From: Paracoccaceae bacterium
Lineage (GTDB): Bacteria; Pseudomonadota; Alphaproteobacteria; Rhodobacterales; Rhodobacteraceae
Direction: 5' to 3'
DNA length: 42,244 nt
Assembly: GCA_002683685.1 (NCBI GenBank)
Contig: NYTV01000107.1
Location: forward strand, 1-42,244
Shown: piece after piece, positions 16,648-24,590 of the stretch
Layout of the letters: each line of letters starts with the position of its first letter
Position numbering within the stretch: the first letter of the stretch is position 1
Notes under the pieces: generated by a model
Told to the model about the DNA's origin: nothing
Databases searched by the model: none
What the model saw: only the letters and a program-made list of their open reading frames with translations
Translations under genes and position numbers: made by a program

Positions 16648-16902
16648 GTGGAAGCGAATTACCGAAACGAGGATTATCAAACCCGTGAAATGATGGTGCA
16701 AGCTGCTGTACAAAGCGTTGAGGCCGCCCGCGTGGCCGCAGATCGGCAAGCCCAATATTTGGCCACCTCTGTTGCGCCCGTAAGGCCTGAAGATCCCTCT
16801 TATCCGCGCAAGTTTGAGAACAGCTTATTGTCTTTCCTGATTTTTGGAGGTGTTTACTTGATTATGTCGCTCACCGCCTCGATCCTGCGTGAAGAGGTCT
16901 AA
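16648..16902 (+). pseudogene. Capsule polysaccharide export protein (KpsE/CtrB-like), C-terminal fragment
   Basis: 84 codons encode a helical stretch (VQAAVQSVEAARVAADRQAQYL), then APVRPEDPSYPRKFENSLLSFLIFGG and a final membrane helix. This is the C-terminal end of the inner-membrane polysaccharide export/chain-length family, whose full proteins have about 350-400 residues. The frame is closed by a stop only a few codons upstream, so the first three quarters are gone. No other capsule genes lie nearby. It is unlikely to function. Confidence 0.7.
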
Positions 16903-17019
16903 CGCAAGCGATATTTTAAAGCCTTCTGTGAAAAAACAACAACAATGGCCATTCAAGCAATTTTTGCGATTTCAGGGCTTGAAACGTCCGCACTTCCAGC
17001 GTATCTCCTGCCTCGCTGA

Positions 17020-17094
17020 TGGGTCGTAGCATAATGGTAATGCACCTGTTTTTGGTACAGTAGAGTGCAGGTTCGAGTCCTGCCGACCCAGCCA
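17020..17094 (+). tRNA. tRNA-Gln (UUG anticodon)
   Basis: 75 nt with acceptor TGGGTCG pairing with CGACCCA, D-arm GCATAATGGTAATGC, anticodon loop TTTTGGT giving UUG, T-arm GCAGGTTCGAGTCCTGC and an encoded GCCA end. The outermost anticodon-stem pair is a C-T mismatch in my reading, the only irregularity. The gene is monocistronic and convergent with the CoA-binding protein gene. Confidence 0.93.
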
Positions 17095-17104
17095 GCTTTA
17101 TTCC

Positions 17105-17554
17105 CTAAATTGTCAGGTGCAGTTTTGGTTTCCAGAAGGGCCGGAACAGCTCGATTTTCGGGCATCTGTCCATAACAACCTGCATCCCAGCCTCTTCTGC
17201 CAGCTGGGCCGCCTCGTGATCCACCACACCGATTTGGCCCCAAAGCACTTTTGCGCCGATCGCGATTGCATCTTTTGTCACAGCCATAAGATCTTCAGGA
17301 CGGCGAAACACTTCGACCATATCCACAGGACGATCTATGGCCGCAAGGCTTGGATAGACTTTCAAGCCTCGGATTTCCTCAAGGCCCAGACGCGGATTGA
17401 CCGGGATCATGTCGTAGCCAGTTTCATTGAGTACCCGCAAAACCCCATAGCTAAACTTCGTTTTATCGGGGCTGGCCCCAACCATGGCGATGGTTTTGAC
17501 TGATTTTAGAATCCCCTGCAAATAGGCATCGGAATAGGGTTGAGTATGGTCCAT
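17105..17554 (-). CDS. CoA-binding domain protein (YccU-like)
   Basis: 149 residues that form a single CoA-binding Rossmann domain of the succinyl-CoA-synthetase alpha type: VKTIAMVGASPDKTKFSYGVLRVL at the start, PVNPR in the middle, and a conserved C-terminal VMDRCPKIE. Stand-alone proteins of this size bind CoA, but their reaction is unknown. The start is 2 bp after the ferredoxin stop, so it is translated with that gene. The chain may work in the same sulfur or CoA-linked pathway as SBP56, but this rests on neighbourhood only. Confidence 0.85.
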   Translation of the reverse strand: MDHTQPYSDAYLQGILKSVKTIAMVGASPDKTKFSYGVLRVLNETGYDMIPVNPRLGLEEIRGLKVYPSLAAIDRPVDMVEVFRRPEDLMAVTKDAIAIGAKVLWGQIGVVDHEAAQLAEEAGMQVVMDRCPKIELFRPFWKPKLHLTI

Positions 17555-17556
17555 TG

Positions 17557-17913
17557 TCAGACCTCCTTTGGCACGGCAATATCAGCCTTGAGTTCGTGAG
17601 ATTGTAACGGATCCAGAAACGGGTTGCGATACAGGCGGTCATGGCTTTCCACCCCAATTTCGAGCGTAATATCAGACATAGGGCGCGCGACACATAAGAT
17701 GACGTATCCCTGATTGATTTGCCGATTGTTGAGCGCCACTTGCCGGCGCTGATCGACCTCTCCTGCGGTCAATTTTGCCGCGCAGGTGATGCATCCGCCA
17801 TATTTGCAGCCATAGGGCAAATCGACCCCCTGGTCGCGCAGACTGTCCAAGAGCGGCCGGCGGGGATCCACCTCATACTGCGCCCCATCGCGGTTTGACA
17901 AGGTCACGATCAC
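17557..17913 (-). CDS. 2Fe-2S ferredoxin (plant-type)
   Basis: 118 residues with the plant-type cluster motif CKYGGCITC followed by a fourth Cys in VILCVARP. These ligate a 2Fe-2S centre for one-electron transfer in the cytoplasm. GTG 17913 is preferred because it overlaps the SBP56 stop by 4 bp (GTGA), a coupled start; the frame allows an upstream TTG. The tight link to SBP56 suggests the ferredoxin receives or supplies electrons for that enzyme, which is inference. It could equally be a partner of an unlinked oxygenase. Confidence 0.9.
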   Translation of the reverse strand: MIVTLSNRDGAQYEVDPRRPLLDSLRDQGVDLPYGCKYGGCITCAAKLTAGEVDQRRQVALNNRQINQGYVILCVARPMSDITLEIGVESHDRLYRNPFLDPLQSHELKADIAVPKEV

Positions 17914-19262
17914 AGCCAAATATCGCTCGTGCAATCGCCACCGGGGTAGCGTGCTTCATGGCACCGGGAGGGGCCATTGGGCTCCTGACCGAAATCGACA
18001 ATAAAATCCTTATTTAAGGTCATTCCGCCATTTTCTGGATCGCAATCAATCTGCACCATCACGCCACCCTGCTCGCGAATTTCAGGGTAAAATTGATTGT
18101 CCCAAGTGCTGAACAGGCTGGTGGTGACATAGAGGCGCCGCCCGTCGAGAGACAGCTGAAACATCTGCGGCCCGCCCGCCATTTTCACCCCATTCACCTC
18201 CGGTGCTTTGCCCAACAAACCGCCCATCCAGACCTGTCCCGTCAAAACCGGGTTATGCGGATCGGAAATATCATATTGGCGCATATCCCCATGCAACCAA
18301 TTGTTGAGGTATAGATATTTGTCATCCATCGAAATCAAAATCGCCGACATCACCCCCGGCACCGGAATGGGCCATTCTGGATGCGGTTCGTTGGCCACAT
18401 CAATGATCTTTTCCCACTGCCATTTTCCGGCCTCATCGCGCCACCAATGGATCACATTTGAGCTGAGCGCCGCCCCACAAAACCCGTGGGTGCTATCGGG
18501 ATCATGGTGGAACTTCACTTCCAAAGGCAGCAAGCCATCCTCGCCGAGATACATGGTTTCGATAGGAACTTTCTTCTCAAAATCCCAGAAGTGTATTTCG
18601 CGGCCATATTTCAAATGCCCAACCTCTTCCAGATCAAACCCTGGCATGAACGTATTGGGGGCGGCCCATTCCGACGAGACCATCACATTATGGCGCGGTT
18701 GATACCAAAAATCATAGCCAAACTTGATATCCCCCATGGAGTTTTCCCACCGTCCAACGATTTCAAAATCCTTGTTCAGATGGAGGTAACCGCCGGGCGC
18801 CTCGCCTTTCGCATCACCCAACATGGAAATAATGATTTCAGAGCCCAAACAATGCACCGTATGCGGTCCCGAAAGATTGGTTTTCGACTTGATCTCGGCC
18901 CCATCAATCACCTTATGCAGGCGCGGCGCGCGCGGGTCACTGGCCGTATCGACCACGTGAATATTGTTCGAGCGAACCCCGGGCAGCAGCAAATACTTCC
19001 GCGACATCGAGCCATCATCGAAACAAGAAGAGCAGGCGTTCCAACCCATATGGTGCAACTCATCGCCAATGCCTGGCATCTCCAAACGGTGGATCACCTG
19101 CGAATAGGTCGAACTGTCAGGATCAACATCCACCGTCGCCAGATAATCGGGTTTTTGAATGCCCGTGCCGGTGTAAATCGCAATCGTATAGAGCAGCTTT
19201 TCACGCGGCGCTTGGATGGCCTCCTGCGGGCTTGCATAGCCCGGTCCACAACAGTCCTTCAT
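17910..19262 (-). CDS. Selenium-binding protein SBP56 family, probable methanethiol oxidase
   Basis: About 450 residues. The N-terminus MKDCCGPGYASPQEA, the CSSCF motif near residue 85 and the many His-rich loops (LSGPHTVHCLG, KFHHDPDSTHGFCG, NNWLHGDMRQYD) mark the SBP56 beta-propeller family. Bacterial members include MtoX, a copper-dependent methanethiol oxidase that yields formaldehyde, H2S and H2O2 and is important in DMSP-degrading marine bacteria. ATG 19262 is chosen with GGGAG 9 bp upstream. Known mtoX loci often carry SCO1/SenC and MauG genes. Here the partners are a ferredoxin and a CoA-binding protein. No signal peptide is evident. The catalytic role is inferred from the family. Confidence 0.88.
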   Translation of the reverse strand: MKDCCGPGYASPQEAIQAPREKLLYTIAIYTGTGIQKPDYLATVDVDPDSSTYSQVIHRLEMPGIGDELHHMGWNACSSCFDDGSMSRKYLLLPGVRSNNIHVVDTASDPRAPRLHKVIDGAEIKSKTNLSGPHTVHCLGSEIIISMLGDAKGEAPGGYLHLNKDFEIVGRWENSMGDIKFGYDFWYQPRHNVMVSSEWAAPNTFMPGFDLEEVGHLKYGREIHFWDFEKKVPIETMYLGEDGLLPLEVKFHHDPDSTHGFCGAALSSNVIHWWRDEAGKWQWEKIIDVANEPHPEWPIPVPGVMSAILISMDDKYLYLNNWLHGDMRQYDISDPHNPVLTGQVWMGGLLGKAPEVNGVKMAGGPQMFQLSLDGRRLYVTTSLFSTWDNQFYPEIREQGGVMVQIDCDPENGGMTLNKDFIVDFGQEPNGPSRCHEARYPGGDCTSDIWL

Positions 19263-19374
19263 CTTCGCCGCTCCCCTATGCGCCACCGGGCATTACCGGT
19301 CGATCAATGATCGCAAATCCCGCCATTACACCACTTAATACAGGGGTCGTTTGTGAACCCTCTTAACCTAGACC

Positions 19375-20814
19375 TCAGCCTAATCCATGAAGCGTTTTGG
19401 TTTCAAGGTAATCTTCCAACCCCATCAAACCGCCTTCACGGCCATTGCCCGATTGTTTATAGCCCCCGAAGGGCGAGCCGTAATTGAAGCCGCCACCATT
19501 GATGTGGATTGCCCCAGCCCTGAGGCGGGCCGCCACACGTTCCGCGCGAGACTGCGAGCCAGTTTGCAGGTAAGCGGCCAGCCCGTAGGGCGTGTCATTG
19601 GCGATTTCAATCGCCTCGGCTTCGTCCTCAAAAGGGATGATGACCAAAACAGGGCCAAAGATCTCCTCCTGCGCGATCCGCATGTCATTGGACACATCAC
19701 AAAAAATGGTGGGCTTCACAAACCAGCCGGCATCTATCCCCTCAGGACGTCCCAAGCCACCCGCCAAGAGCCGCGCGCCCTCTTCAAGTCCCAATGCAAT
19801 CATAGTTTGCACCCGATCAAATTGGATGCGGTCAAACAGCGGGCCAATATGTGCGCCTGCTTGCGCCGGATCTCCGACCTCAGTGGATTCTGCCGCCCGT
19901 TTGGCAATCTCAAGCACAGCCTCATAGCAGCTACGCTCGACCAATAGCCGGGTTGGCGCATCGCAAGATTGCCCTGTATTATACATACATTCAGCCACAG
20001 AGGCACTCACCTGGGCTTCGAGGTCACAATCGGCAAACACCAGATTGGGTGATTTACCACCAAGCTCCAAGGTCACACGCTTGACCGTTTCGGCAGCATC
20101 GCGGGTCACAGCCGTCCCAGCACGGGTTGAACCGGTAAAAGACATCATCTGCACGTCCTTATGGCGCGAAAGGGCCGCTCCCACCGTTGGCCCATCGCCC
20201 TGAACCAAATTGAACACCCCCGGCGCAAAGCCCGCAGAGTCGATAATTTCAGCATATATCATCGCAGAGATCGGCGTATGCTCAGAGGGTTTCAAAACGC
20301 AGCAACACCCCGTTGCCAAAGCCGGGATGACCTTCAAAGCGATTTGGTTCATCGGCCAGTTCCAAGGGGTGATCAATCCGCAGACGCCGATCGCCTCACG
20401 CAAAAGAATGTCACCATTGCTCAAAACCTCCCGGTCCACCAACTCGGCCAGTGCATCCATAAACCCCTGCAAATGACCGATGGCCGCATCAGCCTGTGCC
20501 TCTCGGGCCATGGAGATCGGCGCACCCATCTCCATACGCATGGCCTGCGCCAGATCTTCAAACCGGCTCTCCGTCACCGTCATCAAGCTGCGCAAAAGAT
20601 CCATCCGTTCAGATTTGCGCGTCTGACTATAGGCTGGAAAGGCCGATACCGCCGCCGCGACCGCCGCATCCACATCTGCCGCATCCCCCAAAGGCACGAC
20701 GCCGATTTGGCGCTCATCTGCCGGGTTCAAAACCGGCATATGCGCCCGTGATCTCGGCGCGCGCCACTGCCCATCGATGTAAAACTTTCCTAGATTGCTT
20801 GTATCAACCGTCAT
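19375..20814 (-). CDS. NAD(P)-dependent aldehyde dehydrogenase
   Basis: About 479 residues, the usual length. Motifs are the cofactor-binding LITPWNWPMNQ and VLKPSE, the FTGSTRAG turn, the catalytic Glu in TLELGGKSP and the catalytic Cys in NTGQSCDAPTR. It oxidises an aldehyde to an acid in the cytoplasm. The next gene encodes a putative methanethiol oxidase, so formaldehyde or a sulfur-containing aldehyde is a conceivable substrate, but the sequence alone does not show this. The start is placed at ATG 20814; the frame is open to 20883. It lies about 110 bp upstream of SBP56. Confidence 0.88.
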   Translation of the reverse strand: MTVDTSNLGKFYIDGQWRAPRSRAHMPVLNPADERQIGVVPLGDAADVDAAVAAAVSAFPAYSQTRKSERMDLLRSLMTVTESRFEDLAQAMRMEMGAPISMAREAQADAAIGHLQGFMDALAELVDREVLSNGDILLREAIGVCGLITPWNWPMNQIALKVIPALATGCCCVLKPSEHTPISAMIYAEIIDSAGFAPGVFNLVQGDGPTVGAALSRHKDVQMMSFTGSTRAGTAVTRDAAETVKRVTLELGGKSPNLVFADCDLEAQVSASVAECMYNTGQSCDAPTRLLVERSCYEAVLEIAKRAAESTEVGDPAQAGAHIGPLFDRIQFDRVQTMIALGLEEGARLLAGGLGRPEGIDAGWFVKPTIFCDVSNDMRIAQEEIFGPVLVIIPFEDEAEAIEIANDTPYGLAAYLQTGSQSRAERVAARLRAGAIHINGGGFNYGSPFGGYKQSGNGREGGLMGLEDYLETKTLHGLG

Positions 20815-20879
20815 AACATTTCGCTTTCTGCTGGAAGTTTCGTCATTATTCACACTCGCATCCCTTGTGCACGCAAAAA

Positions 20880-22004
20880 TCACGCCTTGAATTCAGCGCG
20901 AAGCGCGTCGCTTTGCGCACCTAAATTCGGCACTCTCTGTTCGGCTCCGACTTGGCTTGTCACCGGCAATGCGGCCAAAGAAACCTCACAATCACCGATC
21001 TGCGCCACTGAGTTACGCAAAAAAGGATGCTCTGATAAATCTGCTACAGAATTGAGTTGCGCATTGGCAATGTGCGCCGCATCCAGCTTATCTACCATCT
21101 CAGCGGCGGTGAATTTTGCAAAATAGGCCGCCACGATGGCGTCCAACGCGTCGCGATGGGCATAGCGCTCAGGGTTTTCAGAAAACCTGGGATCGCGAGG
21201 CAACTCAGGACGCTCCAAGACATGGCTGCACAGAGCGGCAAATTCGCGGTTGCTTTGCACGGAAATTAAGACCTGCGAGCCGTCACAACATTCAAAGGCA
21301 CCATAGGGGGAAATGAATGAATGTTTCAATCCTGAGCGTGCCGGAGCGCCGCCCATATAGCGATGTGCCAAAAGCGGCATATTCATCCAATCGGCCAGCA
21401 CATCAAACATGGAAATTTCTAAGTCTATACCCTGCCCCGTGCGCCCCCGCTGGATCAAGGCGCGTAAAATTGCCGAAAAGGCAGTCAGGCCTGTCGACAG
21501 ATCGGTTAAGGATAGGCCCACCCGCGCCGGGCTCTCGGCGCTGCCGGTCACAGAGCAAAGACCACTCTCAGCTTGGATCAAAAAATCATAAGCCTTCTTT
21601 TTTGCCGCCGCGCCCGTCTGCCCATAGCCTGAAATCATGCAGGTGATCAAACCGGGGTTGTCGCGGCGCAGATCCGTGCCGCTCAACCCCATACGCGCCA
21701 CTGATCCTGGAGCAAGGTTGGAGATAAAGACATCCGCCTTAGCCAACATGCGCTGCATCACGACCAGATCCTCAGGATCTTTTAGGTTTAAGCAAATGGA
21801 TTCCTTGCCGCGGTTCAGCCAAGCAAAAATGGCACTCTGCCCATTGGCCCCGGCATCATAGCCACGGGCAAAATCTCCCTCCGCGCGCTCAACCTTAATG
21901 ACCCGCGCCCCGGCATCGGCGAGCATCAAGCCACAATAGGGCGCCGCCACCGCCTGCTCGAGGGAGACCACCGTCACCCCGTCCAGTTCTTTATTCAGCC
22001 CCAT
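20880..22004 (-). CDS. Class III CoA-transferase (CaiB/BaiF family)
   Basis: About 374 residues. It has the family's N-terminal LDGVTVVSLEQAVAAPYCGLMLADAGARVIKVER and a central catalytic-Asp region, read as DFLIQAESGL. Such enzymes move CoA between a donor thioester and an organic acid. ATG 22004 is used, although TTG 22019 is also possible and has a weak AGGAA upstream. It is the first gene of a leftward set with the aldehyde dehydrogenase and SBP56 genes and is divergent from glnK. The acid it activates is unknown. Confidence 0.85.
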   Translation of the reverse strand: MGLNKELDGVTVVSLEQAVAAPYCGLMLADAGARVIKVERAEGDFARGYDAGANGQSAIFAWLNRGKESICLNLKDPEDLVVMQRMLAKADVFISNLAPGSVARMGLSGTDLRRDNPGLITCMISGYGQTGAAAKKKAYDFLIQAESGLCSVTGSAESPARVGLSLTDLSTGLTAFSAILRALIQRGRTGQGIDLEISMFDVLADWMNMPLLAHRYMGGAPARSGLKHSFISPYGAFECCDGSQVLISVQSNREFAALCSHVLERPELPRDPRFSENPERYAHRDALDAIVAAYFAKFTAAEMVDKLDAAHIANAQLNSVADLSEHPFLRNSVAQIGDCEVSLAALPVTSQVGAEQRVPNLGAQSDALRAEFKA

Positions 22005-22281
22005 GGAATCATCATCCAATTTTCAAGCCCGTTCCTGCGATTGCGCTACTGTGTGCCCTCACAGAGCTAAAAGACAAGGCCCGAGGCCAGGCCTGCTGCG
22101 GAAAATGCCATCAATTTCCAGACCAATCATGCTGATGTTTTGAAACTCAACTGCCTCATTGCCCATATTTTAGGCAAATCACGACATTGCGAGGATTTTC
22201 CGAGGGCGCAAAGTTTACGCCGCTCCGCAGCAATTTGAATGTGTAGCCAGTCTTACAAGCGGTAGAACGAAAGGAAGACGA

Positions 22282-22620
22282 GTGAAACTGATAATTGCAA
22301 CGATCAAACCCTTCAAGCTCGAAGACGTGCGCGAAGCGGTATCTGAGGTCGGTGTCAGCGGCATGATGGTGAGCGAAGTAAAAGGCTTCGGTGCTCAATC
22401 CGGTCACACTGAAACATACCGAGGAGCAGAGTACACAGTTAATTTTGTTCCCAAAATCAAACTTGAAATCGCCGTCACCGATGCGGCTGCGGCGGGTGTG
22501 GTGGAAGCGATCACCAAGGCGGCCCGGACCGGAAAAATCGGAGATGGCAAAGTTTTCGTCCTTGACCTGGAACAAGCCCTGCGCGTGCGCACGGGCGAAA
22601 CAAATGAAGAGGCTCTGTGA
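22282..22620 (+). CDS. glnK: Nitrogen regulatory protein P-II
   Basis: 112 residues, exact P-II length. The T-loop contains the uridylylation Tyr51 in TETYRGAEYTVNFVPK, and the B-loop reads TGKIGDGKVFV. It senses 2-oxoglutarate, ATP/ADP and, by uridylylation, glutamine, and plugs AmtB when nitrogen is ample. The start is GTG with AAGGAAG upstream. Its stop overlaps the amtB start (TGATG), and the linkage to amtB identifies it as GlnK and not GlnB. I did not find a clear sigma-54 promoter in 22020-22281. Confidence 0.95.
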   Translation: MKLIIATIKPFKLEDVREAVSEVGVSGMMVSEVKGFGAQSGHTETYRGAEYTVNFVPKIKLEIAVTDAAAAGVVEAITKAARTGKIGDGKVFVLDLEQALRVRTGETNEEAL

Positions 22621-23957
22621 TGCGTAGAGAGTTAACGAGTAAATTGAGAACTGTAAGCTTGGCCGCGCTGCTGCTGACCGTTCCGCAACTGGCCGCGGCG
22701 CAGGAGGCGGATGTCACGCCGCTGAATGCCGATATCGGCTTCATTTTCACCACATTTATGTTCCTTGTTTCAGGGTTTTTGGTTTTCTTCATGGCTGCGG
22801 GTTTTGCCATGCTGGAAGCCGGTTTGGTACGCGGTAAAAACGTCGCGATGCAGCTGACCAAAAATATGGCACTGTTTTCGCTGGCGTCGCTATTTTTCTA
22901 CATATTGGGGTACAACCTCATGTATCCAGGCGATGGCTGGACCATCCAAAACGTCGTCGGTGCCTTTTCGGTCACCGCGCTAGAGCCTGTTGGCCTCGAA
23001 GGTGTGGAAGCTGATTTGACCTACGCCTCTGTCGGCTCAGACTTTTTCTTCCAATTAATGTTCTGCGCAGCAACCGCCTCTATCGTATCAGGCGCCTTGG
23101 CCGAACGGATCAAACTTTGGCCGTTCCTGGTCTTTGTCATCGTTCTTGTGGCGGTCATCTATCCGATCCAAGCCAGCTGGAAATGGGGCGGTGGTTTCTT
23201 GGACGCAATGGGCTTTCAAGACTTCGCAGGCTCGACAGTTGTGCATTCCGTAGGCGGTTGGGCAGCTTTGACCGGCGCGATCATTCTCGGACCACGTTTG
23301 GGCAAATACAAAGACGGCAAAGTAAACCCAATGCCCGGTTCAAACCTTGCCTTGGCCACCTTGGGGACATTCATCCTCTGGCTCGGCTGGTTCGGCTTTA
23401 ATGGTGGGTCACAACTTTACATGGACACATCAGGCAACGTGGCTGATATCAGCCGGATCTTTTCCAACACCAATACGGCGGCAGCCGCCGGTGCGGTCGC
23501 AGCGCTGATCTTGACGCAACTCCTGTATAAAAAGCCTGATTTGACCATGATCTTGAACGGTGCTTTGGCAGGGTTGGTATCCATCACCGCAGAGCCGCTG
23601 ACCCCCTCCTTGGTCTCGGCAACCGTGATCGGTGCGGTCGGCGGTATCATCGTGGTCTTCGCTGTGCCTCTTTTGGATCGCTTGAAGATTGATGATGTTG
23701 TGGGTGCCATCCCGGTACACCTCTTCGCAGGTATTTGGGGCACTCTGGCGGTTTGCTTCACCAACAGCGCAGCCAGCTTCTCGGTCCAGCTGACCTCAAT
23801 CGTCATCGTCGGTGCCTTCGTGACTGTGGCCTCCGCCGTGGTTTGGTTGGTGCTCAACGCGATGTTCGGCCTGCGGGTCAGTGAAGAGGCCGAAATCACC
23901 GGCCTAGACCGCAGCGAGCTGGGCATGGAAGCCTATCCGGAGTTCTCGGGCAGCTAA
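22620..23957 (+). CDS. amtB: Ammonium transporter
   Basis: 445 residues. The signal peptide (RTVSLAALLLTVPQLAAAQE) is followed by eleven predicted membrane helices. The pore features are present: FFQLMFCAATASIVSGALAER, and the twin histidines in VHSVGGWAALTGA and IPVHLFAGIWGTLA. It conducts ammonium into the cell and is gated by GlnK. It is translationally coupled to glnK and closed by a strong terminator. The short cytoplasmic tail is where GlnK docks in known structures. Confidence 0.96.
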   Translation: MRRELTSKLRTVSLAALLLTVPQLAAAQEADVTPLNADIGFIFTTFMFLVSGFLVFFMAAGFAMLEAGLVRGKNVAMQLTKNMALFSLASLFFYILGYNLMYPGDGWTIQNVVGAFSVTALEPVGLEGVEADLTYASVGSDFFFQLMFCAATASIVSGALAERIKLWPFLVFVIVLVAVIYPIQASWKWGGGFLDAMGFQDFAGSTVVHSVGGWAALTGAIILGPRLGKYKDGKVNPMPGSNLALATLGTFILWLGWFGFNGGSQLYMDTSGNVADISRIFSNTNTAAAAGAVAALILTQLLYKKPDLTMILNGALAGLVSITAEPLTPSLVSATVIGAVGGIIVVFAVPLLDRLKIDDVVGAIPVHLFAGIWGTLAVCFTNSAASFSVQLTSIVIVGAFVTVASAVVWLVLNAMFGLRVSEEAEITGLDRSELGMEAYPEFSGS

Positions 23958-23976
23958 TTCCCGCCCTCCTCAACGC

Positions 23977-24011
23977 AGCCCCCTGAAAGTTACTTTTCAG
24001 GGGGCTTTTTT
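23977..24011 (+). terminator. Rho-independent terminator of glnK-amtB
   Basis: AGCCCCCTGAAA and TTTCAGGGGGCT form a perfect 12-bp stem around a short loop, followed by six T residues. Its end touches the last codons of the convergent MarR gene at 24010. Confidence 0.95.
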
Positions 24012-24471
24012 ATTCGCCACTTATAGGAGCAGGCCCACCCTGCTCCAGTTCTGTCAAAAGATCCAACAAAAGCTCATAGCGCTCAGCGCCAAGCTGATCT
24101 TTGTAACTTGCGGCAATTTGCGCCGCTTGCACCGAGTTGTCATCAATGAGCTTTTGCCCAGCGCGCGAGATGACCACCGTTTGCCGCCGCCGATCCTTCG
24201 CATCCGTGGTTCGAATAACCAGACCATTTTGTGCAAGACTGCGGATAATGCGCGATAGGCTTGGCATCAACAAACAGGCCTGCCGCGCGATCTCGGTCAA
24301 ATCCTGCGGACCAAATTCGGACAATATCCGCAGCACCCGCCACTGCTGTTCGGTCAACCCAGAGGCGCGCAGCATAGCGCGGATCGGCGCCATGACCTGT
24401 TCGCGCGATCGCATCAAAGCAATTGGTAAAGACCGCCTGGTCGAGGGAAGCTGAAGCTTGGTTCTGGCCAT
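24010..24471 (-). CDS. hpaR: MarR-family regulator, HpaR-like
   Basis: About 153 residues from ATG 24471; the longer frame to 24540 would add a hydrophobic tail not typical of the family. It has a winged-helix MarR domain: LTEQQWRVLRILSEFGPQDLTEIARQACLLMPSLSRIIRSL, then the wing DAKDRRRQTVVIS. The RRSLPIALMRSREQVMAPIR start is like HpaR, the repressor of homoprotocatechuate meta-cleavage genes. It is divergent from hpaE with a palindromic site between them, supporting repression relieved by an aromatic acid or its CoA derivative. Confidence 0.82.
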   Translation of the reverse strand: MARTKLQLPSTRRSLPIALMRSREQVMAPIRAMLRASGLTEQQWRVLRILSEFGPQDLTEIARQACLLMPSLSRIIRSLAQNGLVIRTTDAKDRRRQTVVISRAGQKLIDDNSVQAAQIAASYKDQLGAERYELLLDLLTELEQGGPAPISGE

Positions 24472-24546
24472 TGACGCACCTATAAATTGCCGTGCAATGT
24501 TATTTAAAAATATTGACAGTACAATGAAAAAACAGAACACTCCATT

Positions 24547-24564
24547 TAGTTAACATGTTATCTA
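24547..24564. promoter_or_regulatory. Putative HpaR/MarR operator
   Basis: TAGTTAACATGTTATCTA is an imperfect 18-bp palindrome (16 of 18 positions symmetric). It lies in the gap between the divergent MarR gene and hpaE, 27 bp before the hpaE start. Size and AT-rich symmetry fit a MarR-family site. Binding is inferred. Confidence 0.6.
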
Positions 24565-24590
24565 AAGCCTGAGATCGAAAGAGAGCTGCG

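Noticed and set aside
18486..19310. A 274-codon plus-strand open frame across the SBP56 gene
   Set aside because: It is antisense to a clear SBP56 protein with strong family motifs, has no ribosome-binding site, and shows no recognisable domain.
22158..22179. TTGCC-N9-GGCAA dyad upstream of glnK as an NtrC site
   Set aside because: The arms are only 5 bp and do not match the TGCACC-type NtrC consensus; no sigma-54 promoter is paired with it.
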